This document shows, piece by piece, positions 38,351 to 47,196 of a stretch of 64,000 nt of DNA. Within the stretch, counting starts at the first letter, position 1. Every line of letters begins with the position of its first letter. A program made the position numbers and the translations under genes. The notes under the pieces are model-generated. The model searched no databases. It was not told where the DNA came from and saw only the letters and a program-made list of their open reading frames with translations. The DNA is taken from the NCBI RefSeq assembly GCF_022647665.1, contig NZ_CP071872.1, positions 6,200,001 to 6,264,000 on the forward strand, in the 5' to 3' direction. This DNA is from Streptomyces formicae (lineage in GTDB: Bacteria; Actinomycetota; Actinomycetes; Streptomycetales; Streptomycetaceae).

Positions 38351-40078
38351 ATGCGCATGGACCACACCAGTCAGACCTCCCCCACGCGTCGCGCCGTGCT
38401 CGGCGCCGGGATCGCCGCCGTCGGCTCCGGGCTGCTCACCGCCTGTTCGAGCGGCGGATCGCGCCGCCAGGGCAGCCCCGGCGCGCCCGCGGCGGACGAC
38501 CCGGGCGGCTTTGTCGTGCCGGGCGGCAAGGAGGTCGACGAGGCGCATCCGGAGCCCGTGGGACCGCTCCGCAAGCAGACGTTCACGGCCACCGCAGGAC
38601 CGGTCGAGCTGGGCGCCGGACGCACCTTCAGGTCCTGGACGTACGAGGGGCTGCTGCCCGGCCGGGAGGTCCGGATCACCGCGGGCGACACCCTCTCGCT
38701 CACCCTCGCCAACCATCTGCCGGTGGAGACCACCGTGCACTGGCACGGCATCGCCCTGCGCAACGACATGGACGGGGTGCCCGGCGTGACGCAGCCGCCG
38801 GTCAAGCCGGGCGAAACGTTCGACTACCGGTTCGCCGTGCCGCACGCGGGCACGTACTGGTTCCACCCGCACATGGGCGTGCAGATCGACCGCGGGATGT
38901 ACGCGCCGCTGATCGTGGATGACCCGCGTGAGCCGCTCGAGTACGACCACGAGTGGATCGTCATGCTGGACGACTGGATCGACGGGGTGGGCGGCTCGAC
39001 GCCGGACGACGTCCTCGCCCAGCTCCGCAACGGCAAGCCCGCCATGGGCCACGGCGGGGACCACGGCGAGCACGGCGACGCGGACGGCGACGGGCGCAGG
39101 GGCGCCAGGCCCGACGGGCCGCTGGGGGCCGGCGGCGGAGGGGTGGCGGAGGCACCCGTACCGGGCGGGCACGCCGACGGGAAGGGCGCCAGGACGGCCG
39201 CCTCACCGTCGCCGTATCGCGGGAAGGGGCCGAAGCGGCTGATGTCGGGCGCCACGAGTAAGCTGCTCGGCGGCCACGCGGGCGACGTCGCCTACCCGTA
39301 CTACCTGATCAACGGGCGTACGGCGGACGACCCCACGCAGTTCAAGGCCAAGCCCGGGGACCGGATCCGGCTGCGCATCATCAACGCCGGCGGCGAGTCG
39401 GCGTTCCGGGTGGCGCTCGGGGGCCACCGGATGACGGTCACCCACAGCGACGGCTTCCCCGTCCGGCCGTACCGGACCGATGCCCTGGTCATCGGCATGG
39501 CCGAGCGGTACGACGTGCTGGTCACCGCGAAGGACGGGGTCTTCCCGCTCACCGCGCTCGCCGAGGGCAAGCACGGCCAGGCGATGGCCGTCCTGCGCAC
39601 CTCGAGCGGGGCGGTGCCGAAACCGTCCACGCGCCCGGCGGAGCTGGACCGCAAGGTGCTGGTGTCCGCCCGCGAGCTCGTTCCGGACGAGTCCGCGGCC
39701 CTGTCGCGGCGCCGGCCGGACCGGCTGATCAAGATCACGCTGACCGGCAACATGAAGAAGTACGACTGGGGCATCGACCACCGCCCCTACGACCCCGACG
39801 TGCTCCACATGGTCGAACGCGGTGAGCGGGTGCGGCTGGTGGTCATCAACGCCACGGACATGTGGCACCCGGTGCATCTGCACGGCCACACATACGCCCT
39901 GGCCGGCATCGACTCGAACGGCGCCCGCAAGGACACGTCGATCCTGCTGCCGCACCACAAGATGGTGGCGGACTTCGACGCGGACAATCCGGGCCTGTGG
40001 ATGCTGCACTGCCACAACATCTACCACTCGGAGTCCGGGATGATGACGACTCTCGCGTACCACCGGAACAGGGACTAG
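38351..40078 (+). CDS. Multicopper oxidase (three-domain laccase/CueO type), Tat lipoprotein
   Basis: A 575-aa exported copper enzyme, probably oxidising Cu(I) or phenols with O2. A twin-arginine signal (PTRRAVLGAG, residues 11-20) ends at a lipobox LLTAC (Cys32). All four copper-ligand motifs are present: VHWHG (about 129), FHPHMG (about 172), HPVHLHGH (about 506) and HCHNIYHSESGM (about 552), with Met as axial ligand of the type 1 copper. A His/Asp/Gly-rich insert (HGGDHGEHGDADGDG) near residue 236 may collect copper. Start ATG 38351; ATG 38357 also possible. The upstream CsoR box suggests copper induction. The TAG stop lies in a CTAGGGC palindrome. Confidence 0.92.
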   Translation: MRMDHTSQTSPTRRAVLGAGIAAVGSGLLTACSSGGSRRQGSPGAPAADDPGGFVVPGGKEVDEAHPEPVGPLRKQTFTATAGPVELGAGRTFRSWTYEGLLPGREVRITAGDTLSLTLANHLPVETTVHWHGIALRNDMDGVPGVTQPPVKPGETFDYRFAVPHAGTYWFHPHMGVQIDRGMYAPLIVDDPREPLEYDHEWIVMLDDWIDGVGGSTPDDVLAQLRNGKPAMGHGGDHGEHGDADGDGRRGARPDGPLGAGGGGVAEAPVPGGHADGKGARTAASPSPYRGKGPKRLMSGATSKLLGGHAGDVAYPYYLINGRTADDPTQFKAKPGDRIRLRIINAGGESAFRVALGGHRMTVTHSDGFPVRPYRTDALVIGMAERYDVLVTAKDGVFPLTALAEGKHGQAMAVLRTSSGAVPKPSTRPAELDRKVLVSARELVPDESAALSRRRPDRLIKITLTGNMKKYDWGIDHRPYDPDVLHMVERGERVRLVVINATDMWHPVHLHGHTYALAGIDSNGARKDTSILLPHHKMVADFDADNPGLWMLHCHNIYHSESGMMTTLAYHRNRD

Positions 40079-40117
40079 GGCAGGCCCTAGAGCCCCCTGG
40101 AGCCCGTCGTTCGGATC
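40075..40117. repeat. Palindrome at oxidase stop plus partial MITE end
   Basis: CTAGGGC-AG-GCCCTAG (40075-40090, perfect arms) overlaps the stop codon and is terminator-like. CCCGTCGTTCGGATC (40103-40117) matches the end of MITE element 2. Only one end is seen, so it is a remnant. The rest of the gap to 40255 is GC-rich with GGGCGGCCCA repeats and no gene. Confidence 0.55.
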
Positions 40118-40243
40118 GGGCACCGCCCCGCTTCCCGGCGCAGCCGCCGGAGCGGGGCGGCCCACGCGGGAAGTGGGGGCGGCCCAGGCGGGAGTGGGGC
40201 GGCCCACACTTCTGGGCCCGGGACATTGCGTCAGAGAGACGAT

Positions 40244-40249
40244 TACACT
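40244..40249 (+). promoter_or_regulatory. -10 box for leaderless nadE transcript
   Basis: TACACT lies 6 bp before the GTG start at 40256 and no ribosome site precedes the start, the usual layout of a leaderless Streptomyces gene. Confidence 0.45.
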
Positions 40250-40255
40250 GGTCCC

Positions 40256-42040
40256 GTGCCTCAACTACGCCTCGCTCTGAATCAGGTCGACTCGACCGTC
40301 GGCGATCTCGCCGGCAACGCCGAGTCGATCGTGCACTGGACCCGGCACGCCGCCGAGCAGGGGGCGCACCTCGTCGCCTTCCCGGAGATGGTGCTGACCG
40401 GCTACCCCGTGGAGGACCTGGCCCTGCGGTCGTCCTTCGTGGAGGCGTCCCGGGCCGCCCTGCGCGCGCTCGCCGCCCGCCTCGCGGACGAGGGCTTCGG
40501 CGAGCTCCCCGTGATCGTCGGCTATCTCGACCGCTCGGAGAAGGCCGAGCCCCGGTTCGGCCGGCCCGCGGGCTCCCCGGAGAACGCCGCGGCCGTGCTG
40601 CACCGCGGCGAGGTCGTGCTGCGCTTCGCCAAGCACCACCTCCCGAACTACGGCGTCTTCGACGAGTTCCGGTACTTCGTCCAGGGCGACACACTGCCGG
40701 TGATCCGCGTCCACGGCATCGACGTCGCGCTCGCCATCTGCGAGGACCTCTGGCAGGACGGCGGACGTGTCCCGGCCGCCCGTTCCGCCGGGGCCGGGCT
40801 GCTGATCTCGGTCAACGCCTCGCCGTACGAGCAGAATAAGGACGACACGCGTCTGGAGCTGGTCCGCAAGCGCGCCCAGGAGGCCGGCTGCACGACCGCG
40901 TACCTGGCGATGATCGGCGGCCAGGACGAGCTGGTCTTCGACGGCGACTCGATCGTCGTCGACAAGGACGGCGAGGTGATCGCGCGCGCCCCGCAGTTCG
41001 CCGAGGGCAGCGTCGTCCTCGACCTGGAGCTGCCGGCCGCGTCCGCCGGCGCCGCCACGGCCCGCGGCGGCGCCGCTCACGGACAGCGTGTGGACGACGG
41101 CCTGGTCGTCGACCGGGTCGTCCTCTCCGACGAGCCGCTCCCGGCGTACGAGCCGGAGCTGACGGGCGGCTACGCCGAGCGTCTCGACGACGACGAGGAG
41201 GTGTACTCCGCGCTGGTCGTGGGCCTGCGGGCGTACGCCGCCAAAAACGGCTTCCGGTCCGTCCTGATCGGCCTGTCCGGCGGCATCGACTCCGCGCTGG
41301 TCGCCGCGATCGCGTGCGACGCGCTCGGCGCGCAGAACGTGCACGGCGTCTCCATGCCGTCCAAGTACTCCTCGGACCACTCCAAGGGCGACGCGGCCGA
41401 GCTGGCCCGCCGTACGGGGCTCAACTTCCGGACCGTACCGATCGAGCCGATGTTCGACGCGTACATGGGTTCACTGGGGCTGACCGGTCTCGCCGAGGAG
41501 AACCTCCAGTCGCGGCTGCGCGGCACGATGCTGATGGCCGTCTCCAACCAGGAGGGCCACATCGTGCTCGCGCCGGGCAACAAGTCCGAGCTGGCGGTGG
41601 GGTACTCGACGCTGTACGGCGACTCGGTCGGCGCGTACGGCCCGATCAAGGACGTCTACAAGACCTCGGTCTTCCGGCTGGCGAAGTGGCGCAACCGGGC
41701 CGCCGAGGAGCGCGGCCAGACCCCTCCGATCCCCGAGAACTCCATCGTCAAGCCGCCGTCCGCGGAGCTCCGCCCGGACCAGGTCGACACGGACTCGCTG
41801 CCGGACTACGACGTCCTGGACCGGATCCTGGAGCTGTACGTCGACCGCGACCAGGGCAAGGAGGCGATCGTGGCGGCGGGTTACGACGAGGAGCTGGTCG
41901 CGCAGGTCCTGCGCCTGGTCGACACGGCCGAGTACAAGCGCCGCCAGTACCCGCCGGGCACCAAGATCTCGGCGAAGGGCTTCGGCAAGGACCGCCGCCT
42001 GCCGATCACGAACCGCTGGCGGGAGACGACGTCGCACTGA
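40256..42040 (+). CDS. nadE: Glutamine-dependent NAD+ synthetase
   Basis: A 594-aa two-domain enzyme making NAD+ from deamido-NAD+, ATP and glutamine. The N-terminal glutaminase (nitrilase fold) has FPEMVLTGYP (Glu, about 42), FAKHHLPNYGVFDE (Lys) and AICEDLW (Cys, about 160). The C-terminal synthetase has LSGGIDSALVA (P-loop, about 339), MPSKYSSDHS, APGNKSELAVGYSTLYGD and PENSIVKPPSAELRPDQ. Length and order are normal for the fused type. GTG start 40256 appears leaderless. The last 35 bp overlap the convergent MFS gene. Confidence 0.96.
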   Translation: MPQLRLALNQVDSTVGDLAGNAESIVHWTRHAAEQGAHLVAFPEMVLTGYPVEDLALRSSFVEASRAALRALAARLADEGFGELPVIVGYLDRSEKAEPRFGRPAGSPENAAAVLHRGEVVLRFAKHHLPNYGVFDEFRYFVQGDTLPVIRVHGIDVALAICEDLWQDGGRVPAARSAGAGLLISVNASPYEQNKDDTRLELVRKRAQEAGCTTAYLAMIGGQDELVFDGDSIVVDKDGEVIARAPQFAEGSVVLDLELPAASAGAATARGGAAHGQRVDDGLVVDRVVLSDEPLPAYEPELTGGYAERLDDDEEVYSALVVGLRAYAAKNGFRSVLIGLSGGIDSALVAAIACDALGAQNVHGVSMPSKYSSDHSKGDAAELARRTGLNFRTVPIEPMFDAYMGSLGLTGLAEENLQSRLRGTMLMAVSNQEGHIVLAPGNKSELAVGYSTLYGDSVGAYGPIKDVYKTSVFRLAKWRNRAAEERGQTPPIPENSIVKPPSAELRPDQVDTDSLPDYDVLDRILELYVDRDQGKEAIVAAGYDEELVAQVLRLVDTAEYKRRQYPPGTKISAKGFGKDRRLPITNRWRETTSH

Positions 42041-43262
42041 CCGGAGGACGGCCGGCCTGCCCGTCCGCCGCTGTGAGGGGGCTTCCCGCGACCACGCGGG
42101 AGGTCCCCTCCGCCGTCTTCCGGCCGCGGTCCAGCAGCCCTGCCGTGGCCGCGATGGCCAGGCCGACGACGGCGAGGGCGGCGCCGACGCCCGCCGGGGA
42201 GGTCCAGCCCCAGCCCGCGGCGATCGCCGCGCCGCCGAGCCAGGCGCCGCCGGCGTTGGCGAGGTTGAAGGCGGAGTGGTTGGAGGCGGAGGCGAGGGTC
42301 GGGGCGTCCTGGGCCTTGCGCATGACCAGCATCTGGAGCGGGGTGGTGGTCATGAAGCCGACCGCGCCGAGGACGACGACGGTCGTCAGGGCGAGCCAGG
42401 GGATGTGCACGGTGAAACGGAAGGCGACCAGCACGAGGGCGAGGGCGGCGAGGGAGCCGTAGAGGGTCGGCCGCAGGGCCCGGTCGGTCAGCGGGCCGGC
42501 GACGAGTGCGCCGAGGGTCATGCCGATGCCGAAGAGGGCGAGGACGAGCGTGACGGCCGGCTCGCCGAGGCCCATCGCCTCGGTCGTCATCGACGCCAGG
42601 TACGCGTACACGGCGAAGACGCCCGCGAAGCCGAAGACGGCGGTGAGCAGCCCGAGCAGGACCTGCCGGTTGCCGAGGGCGCGCAGCTCGCGGCCGAGGC
42701 TCTGGTGGGCATCGACGGGGACGTGCGGGACGAGGCAGGCCAGCGCCGCCATCGCCACGAGTCCGATCGCGGTGACGACGAGGAACGTGGCGCGCCAGCC
42801 GAGGTGCTGGCCGAGCAGCGTCGCGGCGGGTACGCCGACGACGTTCGCGACGGTCAGCCCCAGGAACATCGTGGCCACCGCCCGCGCCTGCCGCCCCTCC
42901 GCGACGAGCCGCGCGGCGACGACCGCGCCGACGCCGAAGAACGCGCCGTGCGGCAGCCCTGCGAGGACCCGGCCCGCGAGGAGCGTGCCGAAGCCGGGCG
43001 CGAGCGCGGAGGCGAGGTTGCCGACGGTGAACAGCGCCATGAGGAGGAGCAGCATCCGCTTGCGCGGCACGCGGGAGCCGAAGGCCGTGAGCAGCGGGGC
43101 GCCGACGACGACGCCGATCGCGTACGCGGAGACGAGGTGGCCGGCGGTGGGGACGGAGGTCCCGAGGTCCTCGGCGACGTTGGGCAGCAGGCCCATCATC
43201 ACGAATTCGGTGGTGCCGATGCCGAAGGCGGAGACGGCGAGCGCGAGCAGCGCCAGGGGCAT
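42006..43262 (-). CDS. MFS transporter, AraJ/drug:H+ antiporter-1 type
   Basis: A 418-aa membrane protein with 12 predicted spans, beginning LALLALAVSAFGIGTTEFVM, the signature of the DHA1 efflux family (AraJ, Cml-type). The loop between spans 2 and 3 is FGSRVPRKRM and motif C-like text follows at VANVVGVPAATLLGQ. The exported compound is unknown. The C-terminal 40 residues are polar and encoded partly by a palindrome (42075-42110) that may also serve as terminator for nadE. Confidence 0.9.
   Translation of the reverse strand: MPLALLALAVSAFGIGTTEFVMMGLLPNVAEDLGTSVPTAGHLVSAYAIGVVVGAPLLTAFGSRVPRKRMLLLLMALFTVGNLASALAPGFGTLLAGRVLAGLPHGAFFGVGAVVAARLVAEGRQARAVATMFLGLTVANVVGVPAATLLGQHLGWRATFLVVTAIGLVAMAALACLVPHVPVDAHQSLGRELRALGNRQVLLGLLTAVFGFAGVFAVYAYLASMTTEAMGLGEPAVTLVLALFGIGMTLGALVAGPLTDRALRPTLYGSLAALALVLVAFRFTVHIPWLALTTVVVLGAVGFMTTTPLQMLVMRKAQDAPTLASASNHSAFNLANAGGAWLGGAAIAAGWGWTSPAGVGAALAVVGLAIAATAGLLDRGRKTAEGTSRVVAGSPLTAADGQAGRPPVSATSSPASGS
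42075..42110. terminator. Hairpin between convergent nadE and MFS genes
   Basis: GAGGGGCTTCCCGCG pairs with CGCGGGAGGTCCCCTC across ACCA, with a short internal mismatch; the CCCGCG/CGCGGG core is perfect. It starts 34 bp beyond the nadE stop, inside the 3' end of the MFS frame. It resembles the 36-bp repeats but is too diverged to assign. Confidence 0.5.
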
Positions 43263-43360
43263 GGGAGAGCCTTTCCGTTAGTTCTCCTACGGAACAAAGG
43301 CTCTCACGTGGATGGTGGATCGCGATGAACGGGTGTTTGCGGCGAGATTTTCCCGGGCGG

Positions 43361-44398
43361 TCACAAGGCGACGCGCGCCGCGATCGGGAGGTGGTCGCTC
43401 GACGTGCGGGGAAGCGTCCAGGAGGAGAGCGGTTCGACGCCCTTCACCATGATCTGGTCGATCCGCGCCATCGGGAACGACGCCGGCCAGCTGAAGCCGA
43501 AGCCGTTGCCCGCCGCGCCCTGCGTGGATCGCAGCTGGGAGGTGACCGCGTTCAGGGAGCGGTCGTTCATCGTGCCGTTGAGGTCGCCGAGCAGGACCAC
43601 CCGCTGCTCGCTCTCACGCGCGATCGCCTCGCCCAGCGCGTCGGCGCTCCTGTCGCGCTGGCTGGCCGTGAAGCCCGCGTTCAGCTTCACCCGCACCGAG
43701 GGCAGATGCGCCACGTACACCGCGACGTCGCCGCCCGGTGCCGCCACGGTCGCGCGCATCGCGCGCTTCCAGCCCAGCTGGATGTCGACGTCCCGGGCGT
43801 CAGTCATCGGGTACTTGCTCCACAGCCCGACCGTGCCCTGCACCGAGTGGTACGGATACGCCGACGCCAGCGCCTTCTCGTACGCCGGGACCGCGTCCCA
43901 CTTCATCTCCTCCAGCGCGACGACGTCCGCGCCGGACTGCGCCACCTGGCGCGCGGTGCTCCCGGGGTCCGCGTTGTCGGCGTTGACGTTGTGCGTGGCG
44001 ACCGTCAGGTCTCCCCCGCCGCCCGTCTTGTCGGTGAACAGCCCGCCGAACAGGTTCAGCCACACCACCGCCGGCACCAGCAGCGCGATCAGCGCCGTCG
44101 CGGACCTGCGCAGCAGCGCGCACACCAGCAGCCCCAGCACCAGAACGCCCAGCCAGGGCAGAAATGTCTCGGTCAGGCTGCCGAGGTTGCCGATCCGGTT
44201 CGGGATGTGCGCGTGGAGGATCATCAGCAGCCCGAGGAGCACGGCGCAGACCGCGAGCAGGATGCCGCGCCGCCAGATCCCCGGATCGCCGCGCCAGCGG
44301 TCCAGCACGGCCCGGACCCGGGATCCGGGGCGGGGGTCCTCCGCGCCGTCGTTCCCCGTCTCCGCCATGTATGCCTGCCGCATGCCGTTCGTCCTCAC
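43361..44398 (-). CDS. Membrane-anchored endonuclease/exonuclease/phosphatase-family protein
   Basis: A 345-aa protein. Two or three N-terminal spans (ILLAVCAVLLGLLMIL, FLPWLGVLVLGLLVCALL, ALIALLVPAVVWLNLFGGLF) precede an extracellular EEP domain: LTVATHNVNADN, VVALEEMKWD (metal Glu), VYVAHLPS, VVLLGDLNGT (Asp-Asn pair), RIDQIMVKG and SDHLPIAARVAL (catalytic Asp-His). Family members cut DNA or phosphoesters; this membrane form is of unknown substrate. Start is uncertain among GTG 44398 and two ATGs at 44383 and 44368. The 234 bp upstream hold no gene. Confidence 0.85.
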   Translation of the reverse strand: MRTNGMRQAYMAETGNDGAEDPRPGSRVRAVLDRWRGDPGIWRRGILLAVCAVLLGLLMILHAHIPNRIGNLGSLTETFLPWLGVLVLGLLVCALLRRSATALIALLVPAVVWLNLFGGLFTDKTGGGGDLTVATHNVNADNADPGSTARQVAQSGADVVALEEMKWDAVPAYEKALASAYPYHSVQGTVGLWSKYPMTDARDVDIQLGWKRAMRATVAAPGGDVAVYVAHLPSVRVKLNAGFTASQRDRSADALGEAIARESEQRVVLLGDLNGTMNDRSLNAVTSQLRSTQGAAGNGFGFSWPASFPMARIDQIMVKGVEPLSSWTLPRTSSDHLPIAARVAL

Positions 44399-44632
44399 TG
44401 CCTTGCTGCCTTGCTGCCGACCCTAGGGGATGGGCCCGGGCTTGCTGTCGTACGGTCACGATGACGACCGGACCGCGTGACGGGTTCCGATCATGGGCGG
44501 CAGGACACCGGCTGTGACAGAACGCGCATATTGCACGCGCGTTCCGGCGGTCGGGGGGGCGAGTCATCGGGGCGGGGGTCAGGAGCGGTCGGGGCAGATC
44601 CGGACACGCGTCGGGGCGGTGAGGGGCGCCGG

Positions 44633-45313
44633 TCACGCGCGGCCCGGCGGGCGCAGTCCGTCCAGCGCGGTCGAGACGATGCGTTCCGCCAGACCGTCCG
44701 GCAGCGGCGCGTGCGGCCGCATCACGGCCCGTACCAGCATGGGGCCGACGACGAGGTCGTTGACCAGGTCGATGTCGACGTCGTCGCGGATCTCCCCGCC
44801 CACGATCCCGCGCCGCAGGATCTCCAGGACGGTCGCGCGCCGGGGGTCGATCACGGTCGCGACGTACGCCGCCCACAGCTTGGGGTGGCTCTTCATCTGC
44901 GCGAGGACGTTGTTCAGCAGGGCGGAGGAGCGCTGCGCGAGGCCGCGTACGCGCACGGACTCCAGCATGACGACGAGGTCGTCGCGGGCGGAGGTGCCGG
45001 GCAGGTCGGGTTCGGGCGGCTCGATGTCCCGGAGGATCTCGACGAACAGCTCCTCCTTGTCGCTCCAGCGGCGGTAGATGGTGGCCTTGCCGACCCCCGC
45101 CGTGCGGGCGATGCGCTCGATCGAGATGTCGCCGAGCGGCACACCGTCCTCCAGCAGCCGCACCACGGCGCCGCGGATCGCCCGCTCGGCCGCCTCGCTG
45201 CGGGGGCGGCCGCGCCTCGGCTCCCCGATGCCGGACGCGGTCCTCGTCCCCGTGTCCACGCTGCCGCTGTCCCGCTCCACGCGTGCGCTCACCCGCTCGT
45301 CACGTCCGTTCAC
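44633..45313 (-). CDS. TetR family regulator of adjacent MFS exporter
   Basis: A 226-aa repressor: a basic N-terminus (PRRGRPRSEAAERAI), HTH VPLGDISIERIARTAGVGKA and TIYRRWSDKEELFVEIL, and a helical ligand domain with HPKLWAAYVATVIDPRR typical of TetR_C_11-like members. The GTG start overlaps the stop of the MFS gene by 4 bp, so it is coproduced with the exporter. A perfect 10-bp-arm inverted repeat in the exporter promoter (46961-46989) is the likely operator, giving autoregulation. Confidence 0.88.
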   Translation of the reverse strand: MNGRDERVSARVERDSGSVDTGTRTASGIGEPRRGRPRSEAAERAIRGAVVRLLEDGVPLGDISIERIARTAGVGKATIYRRWSDKEELFVEILRDIEPPEPDLPGTSARDDLVVMLESVRVRGLAQRSSALLNNVLAQMKSHPKLWAAYVATVIDPRRATVLEILRRGIVGGEIRDDVDIDLVNDLVVGPMLVRAVMRPHAPLPDGLAERIVSTALDGLRPPGRA

Positions 45314-46941
45314 CCGCGCACGGCCCCCGCCGTCTGGCGCTCCTCCGGGGCACCGGGCGCGTCCGGCGCGGCGGACGGCCGCACGCGCCCCGGCAGGTAC
45401 AGCGCCACGACCACCGCGCCCACCAGGGTCACCGTCGCCGCGCAGAGCGCCGCGAGATGCATGGCGACGAGGAACGCCTCGTACGCCGGTGCGATCAGGA
45501 CCTGTCCCGACGGCCCGAGCCTGCCCGCGACGGCCAGCGTCGCCTCCAGCGACTCGCCCGCCGCGTGCCTGGCCCCCTCCGGTACGCCCGCGGTCCGCTC
45601 CAGGGTGCTCTCGATCCCGCCGCGGTACGCCGCGGAGAGCACCGAGCCGAGCACCGCCACGCCCAGCGCACCGCCGATCTGCCGGAAGGTGTTGTTGATG
45701 GCGGACGCCACACCGGCCTTCTCCCGCGGCAGCGCCTGCATCACCGTGACCGTGACCGGTGACATGACATGCCCCATTCCGGCGCCCTGGACGAAGAAGG
45801 CGAGCTCCAGCGCCCACAGCGGCGTCGAGGCGTCGAAGAAGGCGAAGGAGGCGAGCCCCGCCGCGATCATCATCATCCCGGCCGTGCAGGTCGCCTTGGC
45901 GCCGAAGCGGGCGACGATCAGCCGGGCGCGCGGCGCGAACAACGACTGCGCCACCGCGAGCGGCAGGACGAGCAGCCCGGCGGCCAGCGGGCTGTGCCCG
46001 AGCACGGTCTGCAGATAGAAGACCGAGAAGAAGGCCACGCCCATCATCGCGAGGAAGGCGAGCGCGGTCGCGGTGATCGCGGCGGAGAACGCGGGGTTCC
46101 TGAAGTACGAGAAGTCGAGGGCCGGATGGTCGATGTGCGTCTCGTACAGCACGAACGCGACCAGCACCGCGAGGCCGCCCAGCAGCGGCAGCAGCACTCC
46201 GCGGTCGGTGAGCGACGCGAGCTCGCCGCCGTGGATGATCCCGTACACCAGCAGGGCGAGTCCGACGATGGACAGCAGCACGCCGACCGGGTCGATGCGC
46301 CCGGGGCCCGGGTCCCGGGAGTCGGGGATCAGCAGCACCATCGCGGCGAATCCGACGATCACGACGGGCACGTTGACCAGGAAGATCGAGCCCCACCAGA
46401 AGTGCTCCAGCAGCAGCCCGCCGGTGAGCGGGCCGAGGGCGATGGCGATGCCCACGCCGCCCGCCCAGATGCCGATGGCCTTGGGCTGCTCGTCCCGCTC
46501 GAAGACGTTCATCAGGACGGCGAGCGTGGCCGGCATGACGAACGCGGCGCCCACGCCCATCACGGCCCGGTACGCGATCAGCTCGCCGGACGACCCGGAG
46601 AAGGCGGCGAGCGCGGAGCCGATGCCGAACACCGCCATACCGCAGAGCAGCGCCTTCTTGCGGCCCGTACGGTCGCCGATCAGCCCCGCGGTGAAGAGCA
46701 GCGCGGCGAAGACCAGCGTGTAGGAGTTGATGGCCCACTCCAGCTCCCCCTGGGTGGCACCGATGCCGACGGGCGCGGGGGTGGCGATGGTCTTGACCGC
46801 GACGTTCAGGACGGAGTGGTCGAGCACCATGATGAGCACGGTGAACATCAGGACGACGAGGATGGCCCAGCGGCGCCGGTGAACGGCTTCCGGGACCCGG
46901 GGAGGCGGTGGGGCGGCGGGGCCGCCGGGCGGTATGGCCAT
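45310..46941 (-). CDS. MFS multidrug exporter, DHA2 (14-span) type
   Basis: A 543-aa membrane protein with about 14 spans. Motifs: WAILVVLMFTVLIMVLDHSV (DHA2 span 1 with motif D1, LDxTVxNVAL-like LDHSVLNVAV), GLIGDRTGRKKAL (motif A) and AIALGPLTGGLLL (motif C, antiporter). It should expel drugs or an endogenous metabolite with H+ exchange. ATG 46941 is preceded by GGGAAGGG. The TetR gene follows in the same operon. Confidence 0.92.
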   Translation of the reverse strand: MAIPPGGPAAPPPPRVPEAVHRRRWAILVVLMFTVLIMVLDHSVLNVAVKTIATPAPVGIGATQGELEWAINSYTLVFAALLFTAGLIGDRTGRKKALLCGMAVFGIGSALAAFSGSSGELIAYRAVMGVGAAFVMPATLAVLMNVFERDEQPKAIGIWAGGVGIAIALGPLTGGLLLEHFWWGSIFLVNVPVVIVGFAAMVLLIPDSRDPGPGRIDPVGVLLSIVGLALLVYGIIHGGELASLTDRGVLLPLLGGLAVLVAFVLYETHIDHPALDFSYFRNPAFSAAITATALAFLAMMGVAFFSVFYLQTVLGHSPLAAGLLVLPLAVAQSLFAPRARLIVARFGAKATCTAGMMMIAAGLASFAFFDASTPLWALELAFFVQGAGMGHVMSPVTVTVMQALPREKAGVASAINNTFRQIGGALGVAVLGSVLSAAYRGGIESTLERTAGVPEGARHAAGESLEATLAVAGRLGPSGQVLIAPAYEAFLVAMHLAALCAATVTLVGAVVVALYLPGRVRPSAAPDAPGAPEERQTAGAVRG

Positions 46942-46960
46942 GATCCGAGCCCTTCCCGTA

Positions 46961-46989
46961 TTCCGATACGGGTCCGTCTCGTATCGGAA
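46961..46989 (-). promoter_or_regulatory. TetR-type operator upstream of MFS exporter
   Basis: TTCCGATACG-N9-CGTATCGGAA, perfect 10-bp arms, 20 bp upstream of the MFS start. An overlapping CCCGTA-N6-TACGGG palindrome (46955-46972) extends it. Best explained as the binding site of the cotranscribed TetR protein. Confidence 0.75.
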
Positions 46990-47196
46990 AACACCACCCG
47001 GACGGCGGAACGGGCCGCCGCCGTGGGCCGCTGCCTGTGCGCCGCTGTCTCGGGAGGGGTGGGCAGGGAGCGATGTTGCGCCACATTGCCGGGGTGTGAA
47101 CGCGACCACTTCACGCGACGGGCGGCGGGATGCCACCATGGACCCGGTCCGGGGACGCCGTGAGGGCGCCTCGAGATGACGAAGGAGCCGTTCACC

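Noticed and set aside
44399..44632. TGCCTTGC duplicates and CGCGCATATTGCACGCGCG as regulatory sites
   Set aside because: Weak symmetry and no matching site elsewhere; left unassigned. The 234 bp contain no gene.
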